DNA of 64,000 nucleotides from Enterococcus_B sp047975565 (GCA_047975565.1 JBKEDT010000025.1:29995-93994); one strand, 5' to 3'. Numbered from the stretch's first letter, positions 1 to 8,655 are shown. The notes: a model not told the origin generated them from the letters alone. Program-made: numbers and translations.

Positions 1-20
1 GTTCTTTTATTTAATCCTAA

Positions 21-67
21 AAAAACCTCCTGGAAGTGACTGAAAAGACACTTCTAGGAGGTTTTTG
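21..67. terminator. Bidirectional intrinsic terminator downstream of padC
   Basis: A 15-bp stem (arms about 24-38 and 49-63, one G-U pair) is flanked by A-rich sequence on the left and a T-run on the right, so it can terminate on either strand. It ends padC on the minus strand and probably also an unseen gene entering from the left. Confidence 0.85.
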
Positions 68-74
68 TTTGTAA

Positions 75-608
75 CTATTTATTTACGCGTTTATAATTTT
101 CGTCAAAGTAACGACCTTCGCGAATATCAGAAGGCATTCCTTCGTAAGGTTCTTCGCTGATAACATCTTCGTTATCGACACCTGCATCACCAATGTAAGT
201 GATTGTTGCGAATTCTGGTACAACTAATTTTGGATAAGTTTCGTATTTTTCACGTGCTGCTTCCATTTCTGGAATGTGTTCGTTTTGATAAGTAACTGTG
301 ATTTCAGGATGTTCTTCAACCCATTTAGGAAAGAAAATAGTACCGTGCAATTTCATTTCGTTTGGCATAAAGTCTAATGCAACATCTGTTCCTGTTGGTT
401 CAGTCCAACTGATTTTGTAAATTCCGTCTGTTAATTTTACGATATCTGCTTCTTGGTCTTTGACCCAACGTCCTTTAACCATTCCACCATGGATACGGTA
501 GTCAACGGTATGGTCATTTTTAGCATACCATTCATATTCCCAACCATTATCATACGTATAAACAAAATGAGTACCAATAAAATCTTCTAATTCTTTAAAT
601 TCTTTCAT
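75..608 (-). CDS. padC: Phenolic acid decarboxylase (PadC/PDC)
   Basis: This enzyme removes the carboxyl group of hydroxycinnamic acids (p-coumaric, ferulic, caffeic) to give vinylphenols, a cofactor-free cytoplasmic detoxification of plant phenolics. The 177-residue length fits the family. Residues Tyr17, Tyr19, Arg47 and Glu70 line up with the catalytic Tyr11, Tyr13, Arg41 and Glu64 of the Bacillus enzyme with a constant offset of six. I start at 608 because the SD AAAGGAG (618-624) is nine bases from this ATG; an upstream ATG at 617 abuts the SD and would add only three residues. It is transcribed divergently from padR across a PadR operator, so induction by phenolic acids is expected. Confidence 0.95.
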   Translation of the reverse strand: MKEFKELEDFIGTHFVYTYDNGWEYEWYAKNDHTVDYRIHGGMVKGRWVKDQEADIVKLTDGIYKISWTEPTGTDVALDFMPNEMKLHGTIFFPKWVEEHPEITVTYQNEHIPEMEAAREKYETYPKLVVPEFATITYIGDAGVDNEDVISEEPYEGMPSDIREGRYFDENYKRVNK

Positions 609-634
609 TACGAGCATCTCCTTTAATTTAAAAC

Positions 635-664
635 ATGTAATAATTTACATGTTTTTGAGTACAT
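635..664. promoter_or_regulatory. Double PadR operator between padC and padR
   Basis: Two overlapping copies of the PadR recognition pattern ATGT-N8-ACAT are present: 635-650 and 649-664, sharing the central ATGT/ACAT bases. The first is embedded in a longer perfect inverted repeat (AAACATGTAA, four bases, TTACATGTTT). The ATGT-N8-ACAT rule is established for PadR of Bacillus and lactobacilli. The placement covers the space between the padC SD and the padR -10, so both genes are probably controlled from it. Confidence 0.85.
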
Positions 665-678
665 GGTTATGATATAAT
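650..678 (+). promoter_or_regulatory. padR promoter
   Basis: A perfect -10 TATAAT lies at 673-678. The hexamer 17 bp upstream (650-655, TGTTTT) is a weak -35 and lies inside the second PadR operator half, which fits autorepression. Confidence 0.6.
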
Positions 679-710
679 GGATTATGGGATTTGTCAAGGA
701 GGAAGATACG

Positions 711-1265
711 ATGGCAAGAAAAAACACATTACGCTATATTTTGCTTGGGTTACTAAGTAAAAAGAATATGTCTGGGTATGAGTTGAATCAGTCATTTAAG
801 AATGAGATTGGAGAATTTTGGCAAGCAAAACATAGCCAAATCTATCCAGAACTTTCGAAGATGGAGGAACAAGGAGTCATTAATCACCAAGTTGCAATTA
901 CAGGAACGAAATTAGAAAAGAAAGTTTATCATTTAACGGATAACGGAAGAGAGCAATTGAATAATTGGATTCACGACACAACAAGTGAATTACCAGTCAA
1001 TCGTGATGAATTTGTTTTAAAGCTTTATTTTGTAAAGGACATCCGAGATCCACAACTAAAAGAAATTATCGAACAGCAACGTATATTACATGAAGAAAAG
1101 CTTCTTCATCTTTTAGCTAGAAAAAAAGAAATCTTTCCAACAAAAAAAGCGCAAGAAAAAAATTATGGACACTATCTTATTTTAGAACATGCAGTGAATC
1201 GTGAGACTGAATATACAAATTGGTTAAAAGAAATCATCCTACAAATGGAGAACCATACAAAATAG
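711..1265 (+). CDS. padR: PadR-family transcriptional regulator of the phenolic acid response
   Basis: PadR represses padC until phenolic acids are present. The 184-residue protein has the N-terminal winged helix (about residues 1-80, with the LGLLSKKNMSGYEL and YPELSKMEEQG segments typical of the family) and a helical C-terminal dimerisation domain (about 95-180) as in the PadR-s1 group. I start at 711, eight bases after AAGGAGG (696-702); the in-frame ATG at 684 lies upstream of that SD. Divergent pairing with padC and the double ATGT-N8-ACAT operator support a dedicated padC repressor. Confidence 0.92.
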   Translation: MARKNTLRYILLGLLSKKNMSGYELNQSFKNEIGEFWQAKHSQIYPELSKMEEQGVINHQVAITGTKLEKKVYHLTDNGREQLNNWIHDTTSELPVNRDEFVLKLYFVKDIRDPQLKEIIEQQRILHEEKLLHLLARKKEIFPTKKAQEKNYGHYLILEHAVNRETEYTNWLKEIILQMENHTK

Positions 1266-1306
1266 AAAAACCGGGCGACTATCCATGTGAAGTTGCCTGG
1301 TTTTTA
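1266..1306 (+). terminator. Intrinsic terminator after padR
   Basis: AAACCGGGCGACT pairs with AGTTGCCTGGTTT across a short loop and is followed by a T5 run. It separates padR from the next transcription unit. Confidence 0.85.
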
Positions 1307-1373
1307 ATCTGTAGTTAAATTCTAAATATTCATAAAAATGACGTATACTGACATGTGAAAAAATATATATCGG

Positions 1374-1401
1374 TTGAATTAAATTAAAAATAGATTATAA
1401 T
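1374..1401 (+). promoter_or_regulatory. Promoter of the 1441-2611 gene pair
   Basis: TTGAAT (1374-1379), 16 bp, TATAAT (1396-1401). It is a good sigma-A type match 40 bases before the first start codon. Confidence 0.7.
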
Positions 1402-1440
1402 TAAATATGATATTGAAAATAAAAAAGTTAGGTGAAGTTA

Positions 1441-1842
1441 ATGAAATTAGCGAATCGTTGGTTATATTTTAGTCATTTGATCAGTGCTTGTTTGGCGATA
1501 TATTTTGGTGTTCTTTATTTAAATCAACCAATAAATGGGTTTGAAGTTACAGATAATGGAATCATGACAATTATTAATGAAGGGGTCACGCTCTCGCTTT
1601 TCTTATTTGTCATTTTGGGCGTGGGAAACGTATTTGCGTGTGTTGCCAACTATTTTAGACTGTACTCTGCACCGATTTTGAGTTGTATTTTAAGCATTCT
1701 GGGAATCATTGTTGTGGATGCCTCTTCATCTGCATTAACGGCTACGCTCCTTGCATACGTTCTTTTCTATAGCAGTCAATTTTTGAGTGGGGTGTACTTG
1801 CTTTATGTAAGACGATCCCTTTTTACGAAAAAATATGATTAA
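1441..1842 (+). CDS. Small integral membrane protein, unknown function
   Basis: I do not recognise this 133-residue protein. About four hydrophobic segments can be seen (near residues 8-27, 47-70, 77-97 and 101-125), with a basic C-terminal tail (RRSLFTKK), so it is probably a four-helix membrane protein with a cytoplasmic tail. No signal peptide or catalytic motif is evident. The SD AGGTGA (1430-1435) is five bases from the ATG at 1441; a GTG at 1432 lies inside this SD and is unlikely. It is followed 13 bases later by a hydrolase gene with the same SD and spacing, so the two are probably co-transcribed. Confidence 0.75.
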   Translation: MKLANRWLYFSHLISACLAIYFGVLYLNQPINGFEVTDNGIMTIINEGVTLSLFLFVILGVGNVFACVANYFRLYSAPILSCILSILGIIVVDASSSALTATLLAYVLFYSSQFLSGVYLLYVRRSLFTKKYD

Positions 1843-1855
1843 GTAGGTGAATGCG

Positions 1856-2611
1856 ATGGATCCGTTGGTTGTTAAACGGACGGTACAACAGATACCGTTA
1901 CTCGAAGTGGTATCACAGAAAAATAGATATGAAAAAGTTCCAACGATTATCTATTACCATGGATGGCAAACAAGTAAAGAGCTTGCTCTTACTCAAGGGA
2001 GAAAGCTTGCGAAAGTAGGTTTCCGGGTCTTGCTACCAGATGCAGCAAATCATGGGGCACGAAAGAGTGCGATATCCAAAATACCTTCACTCACGTTTTG
2101 GGAAAGTATTTATCATAATCTATTTGAATTTGAGCTGTTGGTAAATGATTTACATAATCGCACACTTCTCTCCTCAATAGGTGTGGGTGGCGTATCCATG
2201 GGTGGGATGACAACATGTGCACTTCTTACACATCATAAAGAAATCCAGTGTGGCGCGTGTATTATGGGAACGCCAGCACCAAGCCTGTATCAACAGCGGA
2301 TGGAGGTACACCCACAAATTTCTGCAATTCTACCAACAGATTACTCGGATCTTCTTAGCTGGGTCCCGAAATATGACTTAGCGAAACATCCCGAAACTTT
2401 GATGGGACGACCGCTTTTATTTTGGCACGGAAAGAAAGATGGAAAAATTCGATTTAAAGATGTGGAATCATTTGTGCGTGACAATGAACAGACTGAGGAA
2501 GGAAAACAGATACGATTTAGCGCGTCGGCTTCCAACGGTCATTTGATTACTGGAAAAGTAATGGATGAAATAACTGGATTTTTTATGGAAAATCTCAAAA
2601 CTATATCTTGA
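1856..2611 (+). CDS. Alpha/beta-fold hydrolase (YtmA/YitV-like esterase)
   Basis: A 251-residue cytoplasmic alpha/beta hydrolase. Visible hallmarks are the oxyanion-strand YYHGWQ near residue 35, the nucleophile elbow GVSMGG (Ser near residue 115), the acidic strand LLFWHGKKDGKI near 190, and a late His (NGHLI near 230). This order matches the dienelactone-hydrolase/prolyl-oligopeptidase-like group that includes B. subtilis YtmA and YitV; the substrate is unknown. The start is the ATG five bases after AGGTGA (1845-1850); a GTG at 1847 is inside the SD. It ends at a strong terminator. Confidence 0.8.
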   Translation: MDPLVVKRTVQQIPLLEVVSQKNRYEKVPTIIYYHGWQTSKELALTQGRKLAKVGFRVLLPDAANHGARKSAISKIPSLTFWESIYHNLFEFELLVNDLHNRTLLSSIGVGGVSMGGMTTCALLTHHKEIQCGACIMGTPAPSLYQQRMEVHPQISAILPTDYSDLLSWVPKYDLAKHPETLMGRPLLFWHGKKDGKIRFKDVESFVRDNEQTEEGKQIRFSASASNGHLITGKVMDEITGFFMENLKTIS

Positions 2612-2661
2612 AAAAAGCAGCGAATCGCTTTTGTGGAATGAAGCAATTCGCTGCTTTTTTT
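2612..2661 (+). terminator. Intrinsic terminator before the glycogen operon
   Basis: AAAAAGCAGCGAATCGCTT pairs with AAGCAATTCGCTGC (one mismatch) and is followed by a T7 run. It isolates the hydrolase unit from the glg operon. Confidence 0.88.
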
Positions 2662-2792
2662 GTGTGTGAATAGTAACATAGGTTATTTTAAATTGGTAAA
2701 TTAAAATGAGATGAATAATAGAAAAAAGCGAAATACGTTTTATTTCATATTATTCACTTTATTATTTTTGTTTATTTAAATAAAGTTCGTGA

Positions 2793-2806
2793 TGTAAGCG
2801 GTAACT
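2793..2806 (+). promoter_or_regulatory. Catabolite-responsive element (cre) candidate upstream of glgB
   Basis: TGTAAGCGGTAACT matches 13 of 14 positions of the CcpA consensus TGWNANCGNTNWCA; only the last base differs. It sits about 160 bases before glgB and 40-80 bases upstream of the best promoter candidate. An upstream position would fit CcpA activation rather than roadblock repression, if that promoter is the true one. Confidence 0.6.
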
Positions 2807-2847
2807 ATGTAATATATTGAAAAAATAACTGTTTTTTATCGTTTTGT

Positions 2848-2877
2848 TTTTCAAAGTAATGAGAAAAGTGTTATTAT
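2848..2877 (+). promoter_or_regulatory. Candidate glg operon promoter
   Basis: TTTTCA (2848-2853), 18 bp, TATTAT (2872-2877). It is a moderate match in a very AT-rich 294-base intergenic stretch (2662-2955); other AT-rich hexamers exist, so the start site is uncertain. Apart from the cre site nothing else stands out in this stretch. Confidence 0.4.
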
Positions 2878-2955
2878 ATTATTAGGATATATTTAGAAAA
2901 TAGTTATTTTTTGTTAGTTATTTAAAAGAGAGTTTATTCTTGAAGAAGGGCAAAG

Positions 2956-4860
2956 ATGCAAATGAATATCGAAGATGCAAAACAACGTTTTTTAACCGGA
3001 GAAAATTTCTTTAGCCAACATCTACTAGGCGTGCATCAATCCACAAAAAATTTAGCTAGCTATGTATTCCGCGTATGGGCGCCACATGCAAAGGCGATTT
3101 ATTTAGTTGGTGATTTTAATCAATGGGAGGATTCTCTCCCGATGACGAAATGTGAAGATACAGGAATTTGGGAAATTGAAACGGATTTGCCTGAAGAAGG
3201 ACAACTATATAAGTTCAAAGTCCACCAAGCAACAGATGAAATTATTTATAAAATCGATCCGTTTGCAATTCGTTTCGAAGAGCGCCCTGGAACTGCCGCG
3301 GTCGTTTATACACCAAATCAGAAGAAATGGCGTGATGGTTTATGGCGAGGAAGAAATAAACGAATGAATCATTTTAAACGTCCATTAACTATCTACGAAG
3401 TGCATGCCTCTTCTTGGAAACATCATCCAGATGGGACGCCTTATACGTTTGGTGATTTAAAAGAATCACTGATTCCTTATGTCAAAGAGATGGGGTATAC
3501 ACATATTGAGTTTATGCCGTTAATGGAACATCCATTAGGTGCCTCTTGGGGCTATCAATTGACAGGGTATTTCGCATTGTCTTCTTCTTATGGTACACCA
3601 GAAGAATTTCAAGATTTCGTTGAAGCGTGCCATTTGAATAACATCGGTATTTTAGTGGATTGGGTACCAGGTCATTTTTGTATAAATGGAGACACGCTAC
3701 CTAATTATGATGGAACACCTCAATTTGAGTATGCTGAATATGATCGTGCAATCAACCGGAGATGGGGCGCGGTGAACTTTGACTTAGGAAAACCAGAAGT
3801 ACAGAGTTTCTTGATTTCCAGCGCATTATTCTGGATTGAAATGTATCACATTGATGGCTTACGCGTCGATGCGGTATCAAGTATGATTTATCGAGATTAT
3901 GATGAAGGACCTTGGTCTGCTAATCATGAAGGTGGAAATCGTAATTATGAAGGGTATTATTTTTTACAAAAATTAAATGCGGTCATCAAGCTTCGTCATC
4001 CAGAAACACTAATGATTGCTGAAGAGAGTACTTCTGAAGTGAAAGTAACTGGCCCGATTGAAAATGATGCACTAGGGTTTGATTACAAATGGAATATGGG
4101 GTGGATGAATGATGTCTTACGCTTCTTTGAAATGGATCCAATTTATCGGAAAGAAAACTTTAACTTATTGACATTTTCATTTATGTATATGATGAATGAA
4201 AATTATATTTTGCCATTCTCGCATGATGAAGTTGTACATGGCAAAAAGAGCCTGATGCATAAAATGTGGGGGGATCGGTACAAACAATTTGCTCAATTGC
4301 GCACGTTATATAGCTATATGATGACACATCCAGGGAAAAAACTTCTTTTCATGGGAAGTGAATGGGGTCAGTTTTTAGAATGGAAATATGACGAAGGATT
4401 AGAGTGGCGTGATTTGTCGGATGATTTAAATAAAAAAATGCAACATTTTACTCGACGTTTAAATGAGTGGTACAAAGAAGAGCCAGCGCTATGGATGCTC
4501 GAAGAATCACAAAAAACAATAGAAATCATTGACGCAGATAATGTAGATGACGGGGTGTTAAGCTTTATCCGTAAAGGAAAAACAAAAAAAGATTTTGTGA
4601 TCGTTCTAGTCAATACGACCCCAGTAGAAAGACAAGATTTTGTTGTAGGCGTACCGTATGCTGGGACGTATACAGAAGTATTAAATACTGAAATGGAAGA
4701 GTTTGGTGGGACTTGGAAGCAACATAATCCAGTCAGTGAAACGGAGGCATTGCCATTTAAACAGCAAGAGTATCAAATCAAGACAATTGTTCCTTCGTTA
4801 GGAACAATTATTCTAAAACCAGAGCAAATCAAGATACCAAGAAAGCAACGTGAAAAATAA
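2956..4860 (+). CDS. glgB: 1,4-alpha-glucan branching enzyme
   Basis: GlgB cuts alpha-1,4 chains and rejoins them as alpha-1,6 branches during glycogen synthesis. The 634-residue protein shows the N-terminal CBM48 module (about 25-130, VWAPHAKAIYLVGDFNQW), then the GH13 barrel with the nucleophile in GLRVDAVSS (Asp305), the acid/base in AEEST (Glu356) and the third acid in SHDEVVHG (Asp424), then an all-beta C-terminal domain. SD AAGGG (2946-2950) precedes the ATG; an ATG two codons later is an alternative. It is the first gene of a six-gene operon; the next gene starts 64 bases downstream. Confidence 0.97.
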   Translation: MQMNIEDAKQRFLTGENFFSQHLLGVHQSTKNLASYVFRVWAPHAKAIYLVGDFNQWEDSLPMTKCEDTGIWEIETDLPEEGQLYKFKVHQATDEIIYKIDPFAIRFEERPGTAAVVYTPNQKKWRDGLWRGRNKRMNHFKRPLTIYEVHASSWKHHPDGTPYTFGDLKESLIPYVKEMGYTHIEFMPLMEHPLGASWGYQLTGYFALSSSYGTPEEFQDFVEACHLNNIGILVDWVPGHFCINGDTLPNYDGTPQFEYAEYDRAINRRWGAVNFDLGKPEVQSFLISSALFWIEMYHIDGLRVDAVSSMIYRDYDEGPWSANHEGGNRNYEGYYFLQKLNAVIKLRHPETLMIAEESTSEVKVTGPIENDALGFDYKWNMGWMNDVLRFFEMDPIYRKENFNLLTFSFMYMMNENYILPFSHDEVVHGKKSLMHKMWGDRYKQFAQLRTLYSYMMTHPGKKLLFMGSEWGQFLEWKYDEGLEWRDLSDDLNKKMQHFTRRLNEWYKEEPALWMLEESQKTIEIIDADNVDDGVLSFIRKGKTKKDFVIVLVNTTPVERQDFVVGVPYAGTYTEVLNTEMEEFGGTWKQHNPVSETEALPFKQQEYQIKTIVPSLGTIILKPEQIKIPRKQREK

Positions 4861-4891
4861 TTGCATTCGTGCATTTATTCATAAACAGAGT

Positions 4892-4927
4892 CGAGAGGGG
4901 GCAGGTGAATTTTTCACCAATAGTATG
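4892..4927 (+). promoter_or_regulatory. Hairpin-bridged ribosome binding site of glgC
   Basis: The G-rich SD-like run GAGAGGGGG (about 4892-4900) is 24 bases from the ATG at 4925, too far for normal use, but the perfect inverted repeat GGTGAA-TTT-TTCACC (4904-4918) lies between. If the hairpin folds, the effective spacing falls to about eight or nine bases. The alternative SD AGGTGA is itself buried in the left arm. This could tune glgC translation. Confidence 0.5.
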
Positions 4928-6070
4928 AAAACAGAAATGTTAGCAATGATCCTTGCAGGTGGTCAAGGAACACGTTTAGGAAAATTAACAAAAAGTATCG
5001 CAAAACCGGCTGTGCCATTTGGTGGACGTTATCGAATTATTGACTTCACTTTAAGTAATTGTGCAAATTCAGGAATTCACAATGTGGGCGTGGTAACGCA
5101 ATATGAACCATTGGCATTAAATGAACATATTGGAAATGGTGCAAGTTGGGGAATTGATGGAATTAATTCAGGTGTGTCCATTTTACAGCCGTTTTCTAGT
5201 ACAGAAGGTGGCAAGTGGTTCGAAGGAACTGCGCATGCTATTTATCAAAATATTGCCTATATCGATCAAATGGATCCTCAGTATGTCTTGATTTTATCAG
5301 GAGACCATATTTATAAAATGGATTATGAAGCAATGTTAGAGGAACATAAAGAAAATAATGCTTCATTATCTGTCGCGGTCCTTGAGGTACCTTGGAAAGA
5401 AGCCTCTCGTTTTGGCATTATGGAGACGGATGAAAACAATCGAATCATCGAATTTGCAGAAAAACCAAAAGAACCTAAGAGCAATTTGGCATCAATGGGT
5501 ATCTATATCTTTAACTGGGGAAGATTACGCAGTGTTCTACTGAATAGCTATGGGAAAGATGGCGAGATGGTAGATTTTGGAGCAAACGTTATTCCTTCTT
5601 ACTTAGAAAGTGGCGAGAATGTTTTTGCATATAATTTTGAAGGGTATTGGAAGGATGTTGGAACGATTGATTCACTCTGGGAAGCGAGCATGGAATTTAT
5701 CAATCCAGAGATGAATTTAGATATTCGAGACAAAGGCTGGCGTGTGTACTCTAAAAATATGATTTCACCACCACACTTTTTAACGAAGACAGCTTCAGCA
5801 AAAAATTCATTGATTGCGGATGGCTGCTATGTCGCTGGTGATATCGAAGACAGCATTTTATCGAATGATGTACAAGTAAAGGAAGGCACTACAATTAAAG
5901 AAACTGTAGTAATGCCAGGTGCAACAATTGGGAAAAATGTAAAAATCAAAAAAGCAATCATCGGAGAAAATGCAATCATTGGGGACAACGCAACCATTGA
6001 TGGCTCTGAGGAAATTGCTGTTGTTGGTTATTCTGAAGTGATTGGAGTGTCTATGAATGAGAACGAATAA
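4925..6070 (+). CDS. glgC: Glucose-1-phosphate adenylyltransferase, catalytic subunit
   Basis: GlgC makes ADP-glucose from ATP and glucose-1-phosphate, the committed step of bacterial glycogen synthesis. The 381-residue form begins MKTEMLAMILAGGQGTRL, placing the nucleotide-binding GGxGTRL loop near residue 12 as in Bacillus GlgC; an open frame extends 25 codons upstream but lacks family similarity. FWKDVGTIDSLW-type residues (YWKDVGTIDSLWEAS near 240) and a C-terminal left-handed beta-helix (about 290-375) are present. It overlaps glgD by 14 bases, which suggests coupled translation of a GlgC-GlgD heteromer as in Bacillus and clostridia. Confidence 0.96.
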   Translation: MKTEMLAMILAGGQGTRLGKLTKSIAKPAVPFGGRYRIIDFTLSNCANSGIHNVGVVTQYEPLALNEHIGNGASWGIDGINSGVSILQPFSSTEGGKWFEGTAHAIYQNIAYIDQMDPQYVLILSGDHIYKMDYEAMLEEHKENNASLSVAVLEVPWKEASRFGIMETDENNRIIEFAEKPKEPKSNLASMGIYIFNWGRLRSVLLNSYGKDGEMVDFGANVIPSYLESGENVFAYNFEGYWKDVGTIDSLWEASMEFINPEMNLDIRDKGWRVYSKNMISPPHFLTKTASAKNSLIADGCYVAGDIEDSILSNDVQVKEGTTIKETVVMPGATIGKNVKIKKAIIGENAIIGDNATIDGSEEIAVVGYSEVIGVSMNENE

Positions 6071-7220
6071 AATGTGTGCAATTTTAGGTAGCGCAGTGCG
6101 TTATGATGAATTACTACCAATGACGGAAGAACGCCCATTGGCAACATTACCATTCGACTGCAAGTACCGTTTGATTGATTTTCCGTTATCAAGTATTGTG
6201 AATGCTAACATCCGTACGGTTTTCATGATTTTTAATGAAGGAGAAACACGCTCTGTTTTCGATCATATTGGTGGCGGAAAAGAGTGGAATCTAGATGGCG
6301 TACAAAATCGGTACTTTATCCACTTTTATCAAGATTCATTAAAGAAAAAGGCGGAAGGAAAGCCTTACTACAGTACAATGATTGAATATTTAAAAAAATC
6401 TAAATCAGAATATACCGTTTATTTAGGAAGTAAAATGCTTTGCAATATTGATTTGCGAGCAGTACTCAAAATTCATCAAATCCAAAAAAATGAGATGACA
6501 ATGGTATATAAACGTGTAGAACCATCCTATGTTGGGCCAAAAGACCAACTACTAACAATTGATGAAACAGGTTCTGTCCAAGATACTGGTGATTATACAG
6601 CGATTACCAGTGAAACAGAGAAAGTCAATCTAGCAATGGATATTTTTATTGTCCAAACAGAGTGGCTAATCCAACAACTTGAAGCTGGACAAAAGGAAAA
6701 TAGTACAACGAATCTAAAAAAATTCCTACGTGAGAAAATTACAAGTAGTAAATCTTCTACGTATGAATATACTGGTTATTTAAGTAATATTTATGACATT
6801 CCAACGTATTATCAGGCAAATATGGATATGTTGAATCCTCAAAAATTTAATTCATTGCTATATTCAAATCAAAAAATCTATACAAAATTAAAAAATGAGG
6901 TGCCAACGTATTACTCGACTGATTCGAATGTTCGTAACAGTCAATTTGCTACAGGTTGTACAATTGAAGGAACTGTAGATCACAGTCTAGTTTTTCGTGG
7001 TACGTTGATCGAAAAAGATGCTGTTGTGAAGGAGTCGATGGTGCTAGCGGGTACAACTATCGAGGAAGGAGCAAATGTCTCGTATGCTATTCTTGATAAA
7101 CATGTTCGTGTAAAAGCAGGGGTAAGAATCAAAGGAACAGAAGCGAATCCAGTGGTTATCCAAAAAAATAGTGTAGTGACAAGTGATGTCATACAAGACA
7201 TTGTTGAAGGAGCGGTTTAA
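6057..7220 (+). CDS. glgD: Glucose-1-phosphate adenylyltransferase regulatory subunit GlgD
   Basis: A 387-residue paralogue of GlgC. It keeps the fold (PFDCKYRLIDFPLSSIVNANI near residue 35, C-terminal beta-helix repeats from about 290) but the N-terminal GGxGTRL nucleotide loop of GlgC is replaced by LGSAVRYDELLPM, so it is expected to be non-catalytic on its own. In Firmicutes GlgD modulates GlgC in a hetero-oligomer. GGAG (6044-6047) lies nine bases before ATG 6057; an in-frame ATG five codons on (6072) is less well spaced. It abuts glgA with no intergenic base. Confidence 0.95.
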   Translation: MRTNKMCAILGSAVRYDELLPMTEERPLATLPFDCKYRLIDFPLSSIVNANIRTVFMIFNEGETRSVFDHIGGGKEWNLDGVQNRYFIHFYQDSLKKKAEGKPYYSTMIEYLKKSKSEYTVYLGSKMLCNIDLRAVLKIHQIQKNEMTMVYKRVEPSYVGPKDQLLTIDETGSVQDTGDYTAITSETEKVNLAMDIFIVQTEWLIQQLEAGQKENSTTNLKKFLREKITSSKSSTYEYTGYLSNIYDIPTYYQANMDMLNPQKFNSLLYSNQKIYTKLKNEVPTYYSTDSNVRNSQFATGCTIEGTVDHSLVFRGTLIEKDAVVKESMVLAGTTIEEGANVSYAILDKHVRVKAGVRIKGTEANPVVIQKNSVVTSDVIQDIVEGAV

Positions 7221-8651
7221 ATGAAAGTATTATTTGCCTCAGCGGAATGCGCCCCCTTTTTTAAAACAGGAGGATTAGGGGATGTTGCCGGTTCTTTGCC
7301 AAAAGAATTAGTGAAACAGGGCGTGGAACTAGCAGTTGTACTTCCTTATTTTACGAAAATACCTGAAACGTATCAGCGTGAATTAAAAGACGTGTGCCAG
7401 TTCCAAGTAGCTGTTGGTTGGAGAAAACAGTATTGCGGCATTAAACAATTAGAAAAAGATGGGGTAACCTATTACTTTATCGATAATCGCTATTATTTTG
7501 ATCGTGATAATCTTTATGGATACTATGATGATGGTGAACGATTTGCCTTCTTTCAATTAGCGTTAATTGAAATGATGGAGAAAATTGAGTTCATACCGGA
7601 TGTGATTCATTCAAATGATTACCATACAGCGATGATTCCATTCCTACTGAAAGAAAAATACTCATGGATTCGTGCATATCGAGAAATCAAGACAGTTGTA
7701 ACGATTCATAATATTGAGTTTCAAGGGCACTACAGCGCAGATGTTTTAGGCGATTTGTTTGGTATGGGAATGGAGAGATATCATGATGGCGCAGTTGGAT
7801 TTGATAATGGCATCAACTTCTTGAAAGCAGGAATCGTGTATGCAGACCGAATCACAACAGTTAGTCCCTCCTATGCAAAAGAAATCCAAACGCCAGAATT
7901 TGGCTGTCGTTTGGATGGCATCTTGCGCATGGAGGCAAACAAGTTGAGTGGTATTTTGAATGGTATTGATTATACACTCAATAATCCAGAAACAGATGAA
8001 TCGATTCCTTATACGTATTCAAAAGAAGATCGTTCGGGAAAGCAAAAAGACAAGCTTGCTTTACAAAAAATGATGCACTTGCCTGAAAGCAAGGATACTC
8101 TTCTTATCGGGGTAGTAGGAAGGTTAACTAGGCAAAAAGGATTTGATTTGCTGGTAGAAGAAGCAGAAAATCTTTTACAACAAGATGTTCAATTAGTTAT
8201 TTTAGGCACAGGTGATCCAGCATTTGAACATGACTTTGCCTATTTTGCAAATAAATACCCTGAAAAGTGCGCAGTGAATATCTTGTTTGATGTATCGCTT
8301 GCACAAAAAATCTATGCAGGTTCTGATTTGTTCTTGATGCCATCAGCTTTTGAACCGTGTGGATTGTCACAGATGATTTCGATGCGTTATGGAACAATTC
8401 CTCTTGTTCATGAAGTAGGGGGACTAAGAGATACCGTCCTTCCATACAATGTGATTGATAAAACTGGTGATGGATTTGGCTTCCAAACATTTACTGGATT
8501 TTATTTAATGGAGACAATCAAGCAAGCAATAGAACTGTATCAAAAACACCCAAATGAATGGGAAAATTTGATTACTCGCGCCATGTCCAAAGATTTTAGT
8601 TGGTCAACATCGAGTAAAACATATGTCGAACTTTATAACAGTCTTAAATAA
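7221..8651 (+). CDS. glgA: Glycogen synthase, ADP-glucose type (GT5)
   Basis: GlgA transfers glucose from ADP-glucose to the non-reducing end of alpha-1,4-glucan. The 476-residue protein has the ADP-glucose-binding KTGGLGDV motif at residues 15-22, the GT-B linker, and the C-terminal domain with VGRLTRQKGFDLL (about 300) and the EX7E-like segment PSAFEPCGLSQM (about 380), then STGG-like HEVGGLRDTV. The length is standard for bacterial GlgA. Its ATG directly follows the glgD stop, so its translation is probably coupled to glgD. A hairpin separates it from glgP. Confidence 0.97.
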   Translation: MKVLFASAECAPFFKTGGLGDVAGSLPKELVKQGVELAVVLPYFTKIPETYQRELKDVCQFQVAVGWRKQYCGIKQLEKDGVTYYFIDNRYYFDRDNLYGYYDDGERFAFFQLALIEMMEKIEFIPDVIHSNDYHTAMIPFLLKEKYSWIRAYREIKTVVTIHNIEFQGHYSADVLGDLFGMGMERYHDGAVGFDNGINFLKAGIVYADRITTVSPSYAKEIQTPEFGCRLDGILRMEANKLSGILNGIDYTLNNPETDESIPYTYSKEDRSGKQKDKLALQKMMHLPESKDTLLIGVVGRLTRQKGFDLLVEEAENLLQQDVQLVILGTGDPAFEHDFAYFANKYPEKCAVNILFDVSLAQKIYAGSDLFLMPSAFEPCGLSQMISMRYGTIPLVHEVGGLRDTVLPYNVIDKTGDGFGFQTFTGFYLMETIKQAIELYQKHPNEWENLITRAMSKDFSWSTSSKTYVELYNSLK

Positions 8652-8655
8652 GAAC

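Noticed and set aside
4850..4924. Extended N-terminus for glgC overlapping the end of glgB
   Set aside because: The extra 25 residues have no similarity to GlgC, whose N-terminus begins just before the AMILAGGQGTRL segment; the frame is merely open.
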